Source of the DNA: Alphaproteobacteria bacterium
Lineage (GTDB): Bacteria; Pseudomonadota; Alphaproteobacteria; RF32; CAG-239
Reading direction: 5' to 3'
Assembly (NCBI GenBank): GCA_015062235.1
Contig: SUUZ01000007.1
Coordinates: 1-64,000 of the forward strand
DNA length: 64,000 bases
Shown here: piece after piece, positions 1 to 9,878 of the stretch
How the letters are laid out: each line of letters opens with the position of its first letter
Position numbering within the stretch: position 1 is the first letter of the stretch
Notes under the pieces: model-generated
Database searches by the model: none
The model's input: the letters and a program-made list of their open reading frames with translations, nothing else
What the model was told of the DNA's origin: nothing
Position numbers and translations under genes: made by a program

Positions 1-126
1 TGCTCCACCAGCTTCTGCCAATACTTTTGTTATAGCTGCTGTTAATGTCGTTTTACCATGGTCTACGTGACCAATTGTTCCTATGTTGCAGTGAGGCTTA
101 TTGCGCTCAAACTTCTCTTTTGCCAT
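1..126 (-). CDS. tuf: Elongation factor Tu (partial, N-terminus only)
   Basis: EF-Tu is the GTPase that carries aminoacyl-tRNA to the ribosome. Only the first 42 codons lie in the window; the gene continues past the left edge. The N-terminus [12 protein letters not shown] and the P-loop GHVDHGKTT (residues 19-27) are diagnostic. It is the last visible gene of the str operon (rpsL-rpsG-fusA-tuf) on the minus strand. It is separated from fusA by an unusually long and structured 179-base spacer. A GGAG ribosome-binding site lies about 10 bases before the ATG. Confidence 0.97.
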   Translation of the reverse strand, partial: MAKEKFERNKPHCNIGTIGHVDHGKTTLTAAITKVLAEAGGA

Positions 127-210
127 TTTAAATTTTCTCCAAAAAATAAAATTAAGTTAGTCAAATAAAATTTTTTAATAAATAACATAAACTGTTAATA
201 ATGAGGCAAA

Positions 211-286
211 TAGAGGTGTGATAGGAGCACAGAAACTTAAGTGTACAAAGGAGTACATGAGTTTCGAGCACCACATCACGCCTCTA
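211..286. other. Structured fusA-tuf spacer element (nested inverted repeats)
   Basis: This stretch is less AT-rich than the spacer around it. It contains three nested inverted repeats. The outer arms at 211-222 and 275-286 are 12 bases with one T/G wobble on the plus strand, which becomes a C/A mismatch in minus-strand RNA. The middle arms are GAAACT (232-237) and AGTTTC (260-265). The inner arms are TGTAC/GTACA around a six-base loop. There is no T-run after it on either strand, so it does not look like a simple terminator. In the minus-strand transcript it would fold between fusA and tuf. Its function is unknown. Confidence 0.5.
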
Positions 287-305
287 GGTGCCCATTAAGA
301 GCAGT

Positions 306-2381
306 TTATGCGTTTTTAGCTTTTACCTTCTCAGCAATATCCTTAGGTACTTCAGCATAATGATCAAATACCATCGTAAACTGAGCACGTCCTTGTGACA
401 AAGAACGCAATGTGTTTACATAACCGAACATATTTGCCAAAGGAACTTGCGCATCAATAACGCGAGCATTTGCTCGTTGATCCATACCATTTACCAATCC
501 ACGGCGAGAGTTTAAATCACCAATGATATCCCCCATATATTCTTCAGGAGTAACAACCTCAACCTTCATAATCGGCTCTAACAATTTAGGATTTGCCTGA
601 CGCATACCTTCACGGAAAGCAGCTCTTGCAGCAATTTCAAAACACATAACGTTTGAATCAACTTCATGGTATGCACCATCATAAAGATTACATTTAACAC
701 CAGTAACAGGATAACCTGCGATTACACCAGCATCCATAGCCGAACGTAATCCCTTTTCAACACCTGGTATATATTCTTTCGGTACGTTACCACCGACAAC
801 GGTATTTTCAAATTCAAAACCGTTATAACCTTCAATCGGTTCAAATTTGATTTTAACACGAGCAAATTGACCAGCACCACCAGATTGCTTTTTGTGAGTA
901 TATTCAATATCACAAGCTTGTGTAATTGTTTCACGATAAGCAACTTGCGGTTCACCGACATTTGCTTCAACCTTAAATTCACGTTTCAAACGATCAACGA
1001 TAATTTCAAGGTGAAGTTCGCCCATACCTCTAATGATTGTTTGACCAGAATCTGGATCAGATGAAACTTTGAAAGAAGGATCTTCCATTGCCAATCTTGA
1101 CAAAGCTAAACCCATTTTTTCAACATCAACTTTAGTCTTTGGTTCAACGGCCAATTCAATAACCGGATCAGGAAAAACCATGTTTTCCAAAACAATTGGT
1201 TTAGATTGGTCACAAAGAGTATCACCTGTGGTGGTATCTTTTAAACCGGCCAAAGCAACGATATCACCGGCGTTGGCTTCTTTCAAATCTTCACGCTTGT
1301 TAGCATGCATCAACAACATACGACCAACTCGTTCTTTTTTATCTTTAACCGAGTTATAGATATAAGAACCCGAAGTCATGGTACCTGAATAGATACGAGT
1401 AAATGTCAATGATCCGACAAACGGGTCATTCATAATCTTAAACGCTAAAGCAGACAACGGCTCGTTATCATCTGGATGTCTTTCTTCCTCTTTATCATTA
1501 GTAGGATTAATACCAACAATAGAAGGAATATCTGTTGGCGATGGTAAATAATCAATTACAGCATCCAACAATGGTTGAACACCTTTGTTTCTGAAAGCAG
1601 TACCACAGAAAACAGGAACGAAATCTTGAGCTATTGTACCTTTACGAATACATTTTTTCAAAGTTTCAACAGAAACTTCCTTACCTTCCAAATAATCTTC
1701 CATAGCTTGTTCATCTTGTTCAACAGCCATTTCAACCAACTCAGCACGATATTGCTCAGCTTTATCAGCCAAATCAGCAGGAATTTCTTTGATTTCGATA
1801 GGAGAATCAGGAGTATTACCTGTATAGATAATAGCGTTCATGTTAATAAGATCTACAACACCTGTGAAATCATCTTCGGCACCGATAGGCAATTGCATAG
1901 CCAAAGGTCTTGCACCTAAACGATCTTTAATCATGTCCAAACAACGGTAGAAGTTTGCACCGATTCTATCCATTTTGTTGCAGAAACAAATTCTTGGTAC
2001 ACCATATTTATCAGCTTGTCTCCAAACTGTTTCAGATTGAGGTTCAACACCTGCAACCGAATCAAATACAGTGATAGCACCATCTAATACACGCAAAGAA
2101 CGTTCAACTTCTACAGTGAAGTCAACGTGTCCTGGAGTATCAATGATGTTAACTCTGTGGCCTTTCCAAAAACAGGTTGTAGCAGCCGAGGTAATTGTAA
2201 TACCACGTTCTTGTTCCTGTTCCATCCAGTCCATAGTAGCGGCACCTTCGTGTGTTTCACCAACCTTGTGGTTAACACCGGTATAATAAAGGATACGCTC
2301 TGTAGTAGTAGTTTTACCGGCATCAATGTGAGCCATAATACCGATATTTCTGTACATTTCGAGTTTATGTGTACGAGCCAT
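306..2381 (-). CDS. fusA: Elongation factor G
   Basis: EF-G is the GTPase that drives ribosomal translocation and, with RRF, ribosome recycling. The 691-residue length is normal. The N-terminal GTPase domain carries the P-loop [13 protein letters not shown] (about residues 17-29), the switch [10 protein letters not shown] and the NKMDR base-recognition motif. Domains II to V follow, with the conserved domain IV segment GGAGQFARV and a domain V region ending near the C-terminus. It is the third gene of the str operon, 24 bases after rpsG, and is followed by the structured spacer and tuf. Nothing suggests a specialised paralogue such as a tetracycline-protection protein. Confidence 0.98.
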   Translation of the reverse strand: MARTHKLEMYRNIGIMAHIDAGKTTTTERILYYTGVNHKVGETHEGAATMDWMEQEQERGITITSAATTCFWKGHRVNIIDTPGHVDFTVEVERSLRVLDGAITVFDSVAGVEPQSETVWRQADKYGVPRICFCNKMDRIGANFYRCLDMIKDRLGARPLAMQLPIGAEDDFTGVVDLINMNAIIYTGNTPDSPIEIKEIPADLADKAEQYRAELVEMAVEQDEQAMEDYLEGKEVSVETLKKCIRKGTIAQDFVPVFCGTAFRNKGVQPLLDAVIDYLPSPTDIPSIVGINPTNDKEEERHPDDNEPLSALAFKIMNDPFVGSLTFTRIYSGTMTSGSYIYNSVKDKKERVGRMLLMHANKREDLKEANAGDIVALAGLKDTTTGDTLCDQSKPIVLENMVFPDPVIELAVEPKTKVDVEKMGLALSRLAMEDPSFKVSSDPDSGQTIIRGMGELHLEIIVDRLKREFKVEANVGEPQVAYRETITQACDIEYTHKKQSGGAGQFARVKIKFEPIEGYNGFEFENTVVGGNVPKEYIPGVEKGLRSAMDAGVIAGYPVTGVKCNLYDGAYHEVDSNVMCFEIAARAAFREGMRQANPKLLEPIMKVEVVTPEEYMGDIIGDLNSRRGLVNGMDQRANARVIDAQVPLANMFGYVNTLRSLSQGRAQFTMVFDHYAEVPKDIAEKVKAKNA

Positions 2382-2405
2382 TGTTTTATCCTTAAGCGTT
2401 TCAGA

Positions 2406-2888
<483 letters not shown>

Positions 2889-3260
2889 TTATTTAGGTCT
2901 CTTAGCGCCGTATAGAGAACGACGTTGACGACGTTTAGCCACACCTTGAGTATCCAAGGTACCACGAATGATATGATAACGAACACCAGGCAAGTCTTTT
3001 ACACGGCCTCCTCTAATCAGCACCACTGAGTGTTCTTGCAAGTTATGACCTTCACCAGGGATATAGCTGATTACTTCAAAGCCGTTTGTTAAGCGAACGC
3101 GAGCCACTTTACGCAAAGCGGAGTTTGGTTTTTTAGGGGTTGTAGTATATACCCTTGTACAAACACCTCTTTTTTGTGGGCAAGCTTTCAAAGCCGGAAC
3201 TTTGTTTCTCTTGACTTTGGGTGTTCGTGATTTACGAATTAACTGATTAATTGTAGGCAT
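2889..3260 (-). CDS. rpsL: 30S ribosomal protein S12
   Basis: S12 sits at the decoding centre of the 30S subunit and controls accuracy. The 123-residue product begins [10 protein letters not shown] and contains TPKKPNSA (Lys43 and Lys44) and [10 protein letters not shown]. These are the positions where streptomycin-resistance changes arise, and they read as the ordinary sensitive form. The open frame runs 27 codons further upstream, but that extension has no similarity to S12. The ATG at 3260 has a ribosome-binding site AAGGAAA nearby. It is the first gene of the str operon, driven by the promoter at 3340-3368. Confidence 0.98.
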   Translation of the reverse strand: MPTINQLIRKSRTPKVKRNKVPALKACPQKRGVCTRVYTTTPKKPNSALRKVARVRLTNGFEVISYIPGEGHNLQEHSVVLIRGGRVKDLPGVRYHIIRGTLDTQGVAKRRQRRSLYGAKRPK

Positions 3261-3339
3261 CACAAATTTCCTTAAAATTTTAGTTATTATTACAAAAAAC
3301 TCACAAAAATGCGATTCCTCGCCTTTTTTGAGTCTCGGC

Positions 3340-3368
3340 ATACTAGATTCATAAAATCAATTAGTCAA
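3340..3368 (-). promoter_or_regulatory. Sigma-70-type promoter of the str operon
   Basis: On the minus strand, TTGACT (3363-3368) and TAGTAT (3340-3345) are separated by 17 bases. The predicted start near 3333 gives a leader of about 70 bases before rpsL. It also places the promoter inside or upstream of the longer S12 reading frame, supporting the 3260 start. Confidence 0.7.
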
Positions 3369-3383
3369 GGCTTTTTTTAAGCC

Positions 3384-3421
3384 AAAAAAATACTCTGCGA
3401 AATAAAATTTCACAGAGTATT
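3384..3421 (-). terminator. Rho-independent terminator after the DUF2147 gene
   Basis: The arms AATACTCTG (3389-3397) and CAGAGTATT (3413-3421) pair, with an inner GAAA/TTTC extension. On the minus strand the hairpin is followed by seven T (complement of 3384-3390). It ends the DUF2147 transcript just before the str operon promoter. Confidence 0.8.
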
Positions 3422-3437
3422 TATTATGATAAACACC

Positions 3438-3890
3438 TTATTCTTTTTCGGGAATACTCGGCTTAATATCTTTAATCATTAAACTCAAATCATTATTTTT
3501 TATCCAAGTCTGATTACGTCCGAAAGGCCCAATTTTTCCTCTCAATATCAAATTACCATTTTCTATCCAAGCTTCAGAAGAATAAATTTTTCCTTTTGCT
3601 GGATCAAGAATTTTTCCTTTCTTAAATCTTTCACCTTTATCTTCTAAATTCCAGATAATATCCAAACCCAAAATTTTCGGATTTCCTTTGATACCTACAG
3701 CTGTTTTATCAACATTTTTAAACAACTTTACAACACGGCCGAAAACTTTACCTTCATATTCATAAATTTGAACAACACTTTTTTCCTCACCAGTTTCATC
3801 ATCAATTGTTGTCCACAAACCTGTTATATCTTCCGCCGCACTAACTAATGATGTAAACAAAAAAACGATAAGAAAGTAAACATATTTCAT
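3438..3890 (-). CDS. Exported DUF2147 family protein
   Basis: A 150-residue protein with a signal peptide (MKYVYFLIVFLFTSLVSA, cleavage about residue 19) followed by a DUF2147 domain. Family hallmarks are the opening DITGLWTTIDDETGE, the central VFGRVVKL and ILGLDIIWNL, and the GKIYSSEAWIENGNLILRG strand run. The family is a small periplasmic beta-barrel-like domain of unknown function. The open frame extends 31 codons upstream, but the promoter at 3933-3961 lies within that extension, so the ATG at 3890 is the start. It is a single-gene unit, divergent from kdsD, and ends at a strong terminator. Confidence 0.85.
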   Translation of the reverse strand: MKYVYFLIVFLFTSLVSAAEDITGLWTTIDDETGEEKSVVQIYEYEGKVFGRVVKLFKNVDKTAVGIKGNPKILGLDIIWNLEDKGERFKKGKILDPAKGKIYSSEAWIENGNLILRGKIGPFGRNQTWIKNNDLSLMIKDIKPSIPEKE

Positions 3891-3932
3891 TTTATTTTTA
3901 CTCCAAATAAAAAACTCAACACCCCACCAACC

Positions 3933-3961
3933 AAAGTAAAACCTCTTATTTACCTTGTCAA
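3933..3961 (-). promoter_or_regulatory. Sigma-70-type promoter of the DUF2147 gene
   Basis: On the minus strand a perfect TTGACA (3956-3961) and TACTTT (3933-3938) are spaced by 17 bases. The predicted start near 3926 gives a leader of about 36 bases before the ATG at 3890. Confidence 0.65.
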
Positions 3962-4068
3962 TAATTTGGTACAATTCTTGCATAAGTATTAAAAAAAACT
4001 TGCTTTATTCCGATAAAAATCCTAAGCTCTGCTCCATAATAAACTAAAAATATGGAGAATTGCAAGAT

Positions 4069-5031
4069 ATGAGTAATCAAGACATTATTTCAGCTAAAAA
4101 AACTATTGATAAGGAAATTGAAGCCTTACGTTTAATGGAAAGCGAATTTGATGATAGCCTATCAAAGGCTCTAGATTTAATGCAAAACGCTACAGGACGA
4201 ATAATTGTAACTGGAATGGGAAAATCAGGACATATTGCTCGTAAAATTGCAGCTTCTTTAGCATCTACAGGAACTCCTTCCTTTTTTGTACACCCTGCTG
4301 AAGCTAGCCACGGTGATTTAGGAATGGTAACTAATAATGACGTCATCCTTGCCATTTCTAATGGCGGTGAATCTCGCGAACTTTCTGACATTCTTGTTTA
4401 TAGTAAGCGCTATGGTATACCATTAATTGCCATGACTAAAAACCCTCAAAGCTCTTTGGGTAAAGCTGGCGATGTTTTATTAAAACTTCCAGACTTGGGC
4501 GAAGCTTGCCCTCTGGGTTTAGCCCCCACATCATCAACTACTGCAACCCTTGTACTGGGTGATGTTTTAACAGTGGCTCTAATGGAGCGTAAAGGTTTTA
4601 GTAAAACCGACTACAAGCAACGCCATCCAGGAGGAAAACTTGGTGCTATTCTACAAAAGGTTTCAGACCTAATGCATACAGGTGAAGAAATGCCTTTAGT
4701 TACAACAGACACCGATATGCAAGAAGCTCTTCTCATAATGACATCTAAAATGTTGGGATGCGTGGGCGTTATAGACAATAATGGTAAACTCAAAGGAATT
4801 ATCACTGATGGAGATTTACGTCGTTGTCTATCTGCTAACGCTCTACAACAAAAAGTCAGTAGTGTCATGACCCAAAATCCTCGTTGTATTGATCCCGACG
4901 CTCTAGTCGCAGAAGCCGTTAACATTATGAATAACACAGGTAAAGGTATAACCCAACTTTTTGTTATTGAAGATGAAAAACCCATTGGTATTATCCACAT
5001 ACATGACTGCTTGCGCGCTGGAGTAGCATAA
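4069..5031 (+). CDS. kdsD: Arabinose-5-phosphate isomerase (KdsD/KpsF type)
   Basis: It converts ribulose-5-phosphate to arabinose-5-phosphate, the first step towards Kdo, the inner-core sugar of LPS. The 320-residue protein has an N-terminal SIS sugar-isomerase domain (about residues 35-170, motifs VTGMGKSGHIARK, FVHPAEASHGDLG and SNGGESREL) and two C-terminal CBS domains (about 205-320). The ATG at 4069 is chosen over the TTG at 4060 because GGAGA lies 10 bases before it, and only a base or so before the TTG. It heads the chain kdsD-lptC-lptA-lptB-rpoN, so Kdo supply and LPS export genes are co-directional. Confidence 0.93.
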   Translation: MSNQDIISAKKTIDKEIEALRLMESEFDDSLSKALDLMQNATGRIIVTGMGKSGHIARKIAASLASTGTPSFFVHPAEASHGDLGMVTNNDVILAISNGGESRELSDILVYSKRYGIPLIAMTKNPQSSLGKAGDVLLKLPDLGEACPLGLAPTSSTTATLVLGDVLTVALMERKGFSKTDYKQRHPGGKLGAILQKVSDLMHTGEEMPLVTTDTDMQEALLIMTSKMLGCVGVIDNNGKLKGIITDGDLRRCLSANALQQKVSSVMTQNPRCIDPDALVAEAVNIMNNTGKGITQLFVIEDEKPIGIIHIHDCLRAGVA

Positions 5032-5035
5032 AAAA

Positions 5036-5695
5036 TTGTTAGATCCTAAGGAAATAGACAGTTACTTTAATAGTATGACGGAGCGCTCCAAAGCTCCGTC
5101 ATCAAAAACTGTACGCCACACTAGAAAAGTAATATTAGCAAAACTTACTCTTCCTAGCATAGCGGCTATCCTTGCCTTAACTTTACTAATAATCCCTCAA
5201 CTTAAAAAAGATTCTAAAGATTTTGGATTAGAATTCACTCTTGGCAAAGGTGAAATTGAAAAACTTAATGCGGAAAAAACAACACTATACATTACAGACA
5301 AAAATAATAGAGTTAACAATTTCATTGCAAACAGCATAAAAGAAACTGAAACTGGATCAAAAATATATAATTTATCCTCTCCTGAAGCAATTATGCCAAC
5401 TTCTGAAAACGAATGGCTCACCATTAAATCGCCAGGTGGACAATTTAACCAAAGCACCTCTATTTTACATCTTCAAAACAATGTTGAAGCTTTCTATAGC
5501 CGAGGAATGAATATAGAAACTGAAGAGGCCTTTTTTGATTTTAAAAAATCACATGGTTATTCCTCAAAACCCATCAAGGGATATGGATTTATAGGTGAAA
5601 TTGACGCGCAGGGATTTGAATTTGACAACTCAAATAATATACTAATATTTGTGGGTAAAACACATATCCTAATAAATGAAGAAAATCTCAAATAA
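5036..5695 (+). CDS. lptC: LPS export inner-membrane anchor LptC
   Basis: LptC is a bitopic membrane protein that passes LPS from the LptB2FG transporter to the periplasmic LptA bridge. The 219-residue product has a cytoplasmic N-terminus, one membrane helix (about residues 32-54) and a periplasmic beta-jellyroll region. Similarity to LptC is weak at sequence level, as usual for alphaproteobacteria. The call rests on this architecture and on the position between kdsD and lptA. The TTG start lies 4 bases after the kdsD stop, with GGAG about 12 bases upstream. An ATG at 5075 is the alternative. Confidence 0.82.
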   Translation: MLDPKEIDSYFNSMTERSKAPSSKTVRHTRKVILAKLTLPSIAAILALTLLIIPQLKKDSKDFGLEFTLGKGEIEKLNAEKTTLYITDKNNRVNNFIANSIKETETGSKIYNLSSPEAIMPTSENEWLTIKSPGGQFNQSTSILHLQNNVEAFYSRGMNIETEEAFFDFKKSHGYSSKPIKGYGFIGEIDAQGFEFDNSNNILIFVGKTHILINEENLK

Positions 5696-5707
5696 GGAAA
5701 ATAGCTG

Positions 5708-6469
5708 ATGATCCTAAGAATAACTACCCTTATATTGTTTTTACTTATTATAAAACCAACTTTTGCTGGAGATATAAAGCTTGATGCAGATGAAAGAGTC
5801 GAATATCACCAAAAAGAACAAAAACTTGTAGCAAAAGGCAATGCTATAGCAACTAAAGACAATTTAACAATCAAAGCATCAACCCTTATTGGATATTACA
5901 ATCCCAAAACAAAAAACAAAATTTCTCGGGTTGAAGCAATTATGAACGTAACAATGATATCACCAGAAGCTTCTGCTTGGGGCGATAAAATGATTTACGA
6001 CATTAAGCAAGATACAGCTATTCTTACAGGAAATCCCGCAAAAATCAAAACGAACGATGCAATAATAACATCCAAAGGCCCCATAACCTATTATCAATCA
6101 AAACAAAAAGCTATTGCCAAAGAAAATGTTACTGCTACCGATTCTAAAGGAAATAAAGTACATGCAGATCTTATGACTGCTTGGTTTACCAAAGATAACA
6201 ATAACAAACTTGTTCTTGATAAAATAGATATCGAAAAAAATGTAAAAATTGTTAGTTCAGATACTACAATTACAGCTTTAAGAGGAACATACTATGCAAA
6301 ATCTAACACCGTCAAACTTTTTGATAATGTTGTTATAAATCAAAATGGCAATATCTTAAAAGGAGCTCAAGCTGAAACAAATTTAAATACAGGTATAAGT
6401 AAAATATTATCTAGTGGAAACAAGGGACGTGTAAGCGGTGTTTTCAAAGAAAAGAAAAAAAAGGAATAA
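5708..6469 (+). CDS. lptA: LPS transport periplasmic protein LptA
   Basis: LptA (OstA-like) polymerises or bridges between LptC and LptD and carries LPS across the periplasm. The 253-residue protein has a signal peptide (about residues 1-20, ending PTFA). The remainder is rich in repeated beta-strand units such as YHQKEQKLVAKGNA, YYQSKQKAIAKENVTA and GTYYAKSNTVKLFDNV, typical of the OstA fold. The C-terminus is a basic KEKKKKE tail. It is longer than the E. coli protein, consistent with an extra beta-repeat. AAGGAAAA precedes the ATG by 6 bases. It lies 12 bases after lptC and 6 before lptB. Confidence 0.9.
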   Translation: MILRITTLILFLLIIKPTFAGDIKLDADERVEYHQKEQKLVAKGNAIATKDNLTIKASTLIGYYNPKTKNKISRVEAIMNVTMISPEASAWGDKMIYDIKQDTAILTGNPAKIKTNDAIITSKGPITYYQSKQKAIAKENVTATDSKGNKVHADLMTAWFTKDNNNKLVLDKIDIEKNVKIVSSDTTITALRGTYYAKSNTVKLFDNVVINQNGNILKGAQAETNLNTGISKILSSGNKGRVSGVFKEKKKKE

Positions 6470-6475
6470 ATACAA

Positions 6476-7216
6476 ATGTCAAACTTTTCTCCTGAAGCAA
6501 AACTTGAAGTTTTTAATATAGGAAAACGTTATAAAAAAAGACCTGTTTTGCGTAATGTGTCATTATATGTTCGCCGTGGCGAAGCAGTTGGTTTACTTGG
6601 ACCTAATGGTGCAGGAAAAACAACATGTTTTTATTGTGTTACAGGACTAATCACCCCTGACTATGGTGATGTTCACATTGATGGACATGATATTACCCAT
6701 CTTCCAATGTATCGACGTGCTCGTTTGGGTATAGGTTATCTTCCTCAAGAAGCTTCTATTTTTCGCACACTAAGTGTTGAAGATAACATTAAAGCAATTT
6801 TAGAAATGGTCATTGACGATGAAAGCCAACGAGAGACCATGCTTGAAGAATTACTTAACGAATTTTCAATTTCTCACCTACGCAAATCTCCTGCTCTTGC
6901 ACTATCTGGTGGCGAAAGACGACGCCTAGAGATAGCTCGAGCTCTAGCAAGTAATCCCAACTATATTCTACTTGACGAACCACTTGCAGGTATTGACCCT
7001 ATCGCTGTAGGAGAAATTCGCAACCTTGTATCTCAACTGAAACACCGTGGTCTTGGTGTTTTAATAACTGATCACAATGTTCGCGAAACCCTAGACATAA
7101 CAGACCGTGCATATATTTTGCATGGTGGAACCGTGCTGATGGAAGGAACACCATCAGAAATAGTTGCTAACGAAGAAGTCCGCAAAGTATACTTGGGTGA
7201 CAACTTCACAATGTAA
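6476..7216 (+). CDS. lptB: LPS export ABC transporter ATP-binding protein LptB
   Basis: LptB is the cytoplasmic ATPase of the LptB2FG complex that extracts LPS from the inner membrane. The 246-residue protein has all ABC motifs: Walker A GPNGAGKTT (about residues 43-51), Q-loop LPQEASIF, signature LSGGERRRLE, Walker B ILLDEPLAGID and the switch histidine TDHN. The wording of these motifs is typical of LptB rather than of amino-acid transporters. It follows lptA by 6 bases and precedes rpoN by 14, the usual proteobacterial order. LptF and LptG are not in the window. Confidence 0.96.
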   Translation: MSNFSPEAKLEVFNIGKRYKKRPVLRNVSLYVRRGEAVGLLGPNGAGKTTCFYCVTGLITPDYGDVHIDGHDITHLPMYRRARLGIGYLPQEASIFRTLSVEDNIKAILEMVIDDESQRETMLEELLNEFSISHLRKSPALALSGGERRRLEIARALASNPNYILLDEPLAGIDPIAVGEIRNLVSQLKHRGLGVLITDHNVRETLDITDRAYILHGGTVLMEGTPSEIVANEEVRKVYLGDNFTM

Positions 7217-7230
7217 AATGTTTTAAGCTA

Positions 7231-8709
7231 ATGGCTTTAACACCAAGACTTGAAACCAAACAATCTCAATCGCTGCTATTAACACCTCAATTGCGGCAAG
7301 CTATTAGTTTGTTACAAATGACTAATTTAGAACTTAATGAACTAATAGAACAAGAACTTCAAAACAATCCTTTACTAGAACGCGAAGATGATCATCTAGC
7401 CAATACACAAGATACCCACGAACGAACTATTGACGATATCAACGAAGATAATCAGTCCCTTTATGATGGTGATCAAATTTCCAACGATTCTGACTATCAA
7501 AATGAATTTGATGATTTTGGCTCTGATACCGAAGGATATGACACTTTTGAAACTACGGACTGGTCTGACTACAATCAGTCCAAAAACAAACAAAATGACG
7601 AAAATGCTTTTGATTATTTTGAAAAAAAACTATCTCAAGAAAAGTCTCTTTATACTATTATAGACGAACAAATAAACCTAAATTTTACAAGCAACACCGA
7701 TCGCATAATTGCCAAAATTTTAAGTGAACACCTTGATGGTGCTGGTTATTTTCGTGGTGACCTTAATAAAATATCATCGCTCTTAAATACTCCTGTATCA
7801 CGATTACAAATGATCCTAACTAAGCTAAAAACTTTTGAACCATCTGGCATTTTTGCTGAAACATTGAGTGAATGTCTTAAAATTCAACTTAGTGATAACA
7901 ACCAGCTAACCCCCGAGCTAAATACTTTATTAGATAATCTGACTTTAATTGCTGAGCGCAAATTTAAAGAACTTGCCAAACTTTGCCAATGCACTTCTGA
8001 ACATATTTTAAAACTAATAACAATTATAAAATCACTCAACCCTAAACCAACAATAAGCTATTCAAACGAGCAAATATCATACATTATTCCAGACATTTTT
8101 GTTAAACGTTCTCCAAGTGGCGAATATCGTGTTGAATTAAATTCTATGTCTTTACCTAAATTGCTTATTAATCACACCTACTATGCTGAACTAAAAAATA
8201 ATAAAAAAGCATCACGCTACCTAAAAGAAAATCTTAGCCACGCTAATTTTTTATTAAAGGCAATGCATCAAAGAGCTACTAGCATTCTAAGAGTTTCGGA
8301 AGAAATTATTCTTCGTCAATATCATTTTTTTGAAAAAGGTATTGAATACCTAAAACCTATGTCTTTAAGAGATATCGCCGAAGCCTTATCCATCAATGAA
8401 AGCACTGTAAGCCGCGTAACATCAGGCAAATATATGTCAACACCACGAGGGATTTTTGAATTAAAATATTTTTTCTCAACTGCTGCAGGCAGTTATATTG
8501 GAAGCGACGACACCTCAACCACTACTATCAAACATAAAATAAAATTATTTATTGATAATGAAGATCCAAAACATATATTGTCTGATGATAAAATTGTTGA
8601 TTTATTAGGACAAGAAGGAATCAAAATTGCTCGTCGCACGGTTACCAAATATCGTGAAGCTATGGGGCTTCCTACATCTAGCGAACGTAAACGCACTAAA
8701 CGGGTATAA
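7231..8709 (+). CDS. rpoN: RNA polymerase sigma-54 factor
   Basis: Sigma-54 directs RNA polymerase to -24/-12 promoters that need an AAA+ activator, commonly for nitrogen and flagellar genes. The 492-residue protein has the glutamine/leucine-rich region I (TPQLRQAISLLQMTNLELNELI), an acidic region II (about residues 55-130), the core-binding domain, the helix-turn-helix with SINESTVSRVTSGKY, and the C-terminal RpoN box ARRTVTKYRE that reads the -24 element. It sits between lptB and hpf-ptsN as in many proteobacteria. No sigma-54 activator gene is present in the window. Confidence 0.97.
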   Translation: MALTPRLETKQSQSLLLTPQLRQAISLLQMTNLELNELIEQELQNNPLLEREDDHLANTQDTHERTIDDINEDNQSLYDGDQISNDSDYQNEFDDFGSDTEGYDTFETTDWSDYNQSKNKQNDENAFDYFEKKLSQEKSLYTIIDEQINLNFTSNTDRIIAKILSEHLDGAGYFRGDLNKISSLLNTPVSRLQMILTKLKTFEPSGIFAETLSECLKIQLSDNNQLTPELNTLLDNLTLIAERKFKELAKLCQCTSEHILKLITIIKSLNPKPTISYSNEQISYIIPDIFVKRSPSGEYRVELNSMSLPKLLINHTYYAELKNNKKASRYLKENLSHANFLLKAMHQRATSILRVSEEIILRQYHFFEKGIEYLKPMSLRDIAEALSINESTVSRVTSGKYMSTPRGIFELKYFFSTAAGSYIGSDDTSTTTIKHKIKLFIDNEDPKHILSDDKIVDLLGQEGIKIARRTVTKYREAMGLPTSSERKRTKRV

Positions 8710-8723
8710 CCATGCGGTATTAT

Positions 8724-8751
8724 TTGACTTTTTTATTGACTTGTGTAAAAT
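8724..8751 (+). promoter_or_regulatory. Candidate sigma-70-type promoter for hpf-ptsN
   Basis: TTGACT (8724-8729) and TAAAAT (8746-8751) are spaced by 16 bases in the 124-base gap after rpoN. A second TTGAC occurs at 8736. It would let hpf and ptsN be transcribed independently of rpoN. Confidence 0.5.
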
Positions 8752-8833
8752 AAAATAGTATTTGGTTGTTTCAAATAAAGCAGTTTTTTATATCTGTTTT
8801 ATAATGTATTTTAATTAGTAATAGGAAAAAAAT

Positions 8834-9388
8834 ATGCAAATTTCACTTTCAGGCAATCAGGTTGATATCGGAGAAAGACTCCGCAGCCATGTAGAAGAAA
8901 ACGTATTAAATTCAGTTAACAAATATTTTCCAGCTCCTATCAGCTGTTCTGTTAACTTTTCTAAGGTTAAGGACGAGTTTACTGCCGAAGTTACCGTACA
9001 CCCAGCTAAAAATATTGTATTAAAAGGTACTGGTCAAGCTGGTGATCCATATTCAGCCTTTGATGCTGCTAACGAGCATATTGCTACACGTTTACGCCGT
9101 CACAAGACAAAATTAAATGACCATAAAGGTAAAGCTGGTCTTACTGAAATTGCCAATGAAGCTGTTTTTTCTATTAATGAGGAAGCTGAAGAAGTTGTTC
9201 TTGATGATGCTCCATTAACAATAGCTGAGCTTGAAGCAAATATCCCAGTTTGTTCTGTATCTGAAGCTGTTATGTTTATGGACTTAAACAATGAATCTGC
9301 TCTCATGTTCAAAAACACTGCGACAGGAAACTTCAATATGGTATATCGCCGTAAAGATGGTAATATCGGTTGGGTAGAACCTAAATAA
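8834..9388 (+). CDS. hpf: Ribosome hibernation-promoting factor, long form
   Basis: HPF binds the decoding region of idle 30S subunits and, in the long form, pairs two ribosomes into 100S dimers in starvation. The 184-residue protein has the N-terminal S30AE domain (about residues 1-105, MQISLSGNQVDIGERLRSHV). It also has a separate C-terminal dimerisation domain (about 140-184, SEAVMFMDLNNESALMFKN and a MVYRRKDGNIGWVEP ending) that marks the long form. It lies between rpoN and ptsN. AGGAAAAA precedes the ATG. Confidence 0.94.
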   Translation: MQISLSGNQVDIGERLRSHVEENVLNSVNKYFPAPISCSVNFSKVKDEFTAEVTVHPAKNIVLKGTGQAGDPYSAFDAANEHIATRLRRHKTKLNDHKGKAGLTEIANEAVFSINEEAEEVVLDDAPLTIAELEANIPVCSVSEAVMFMDLNNESALMFKNTATGNFNMVYRRKDGNIGWVEPK

Positions 9389-9415
9389 TATAAAAATATA
9401 ACAAAGTGTAGTGAT

Positions 9416-9862
9416 ATGAATATTTCAAATATTTTAACTGAGAAAAACATTTTTCTTGATTTGAAGTCTGGTTCAAAACGCGAGTTTTTACAAGATCTTG
9501 CGCAAAAGGCATCTGAATACACCAACATTGATGCATTAGCTATTTTTGATTCTATTCTTGAACGAGAAAATTTGGGCTCTACAGGATTTGGCGGAGGCAC
9601 AGCGCTCCCTCACAGTCGTTTCACAGGACTTGATAAGGTATATGCTTTTTTTGCTAAGCCGTCGTATCCTCTTGATTTTGATGCTATTGACAACAAACCT
9701 GTTGACTTAGTATTCTTACTTATGTCTCCTGAGGGTAATGGTGCCGATCACCTTACAGCTTTGGCTATGTTGTCTCGCATTCTAAAAGACGAAGGAACCT
9801 GCACCAAGTTACGAGAAATGTCCAATCCTACAGGAATATACGCTTTACTAAATGAAGCTTAA
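9416..9862 (+). CDS. ptsN: PTS IIA-Ntr nitrogen-regulatory phosphocarrier
   Basis: EIIA-Ntr is the terminal phosphoacceptor of the nitrogen PTS, a regulatory chain (PtsP-NPr-EIIA-Ntr) that adjusts potassium, nitrogen and stress responses rather than transporting sugar. The 148-residue protein matches the family length. It carries the phosphorylated histidine in GGGTALPHSRF (His66). It is the last gene of the rpoN-hpf-ptsN group and is followed by a strong terminator. The other chain members (ptsP, ptsO) are not in the window. Confidence 0.95.
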   Translation: MNISNILTEKNIFLDLKSGSKREFLQDLAQKASEYTNIDALAIFDSILERENLGSTGFGGGTALPHSRFTGLDKVYAFFAKPSYPLDFDAIDNKPVDLVFLLMSPEGNGADHLTALAMLSRILKDEGTCTKLREMSNPTGIYALLNEA

Positions 9863-9878
9863 ATCCACAAAATAAAAA

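Noticed and set aside
257..298. A 13-codon plus-strand frame (MSFEHHITPLGAH) with AAGGAG just upstream, inside the fusA-tuf spacer
   Set aside because: The spacing to the start is only 3 bases, it is antisense to the operon, and no gene follows that it could lead. It is more likely a by-product of the inverted repeats.
8710..8833. A sigma-54 (-24/-12) promoter before hpf or fliL
   Set aside because: No TGGCAC and TTGC pair with the right spacing was found in either intergenic region.
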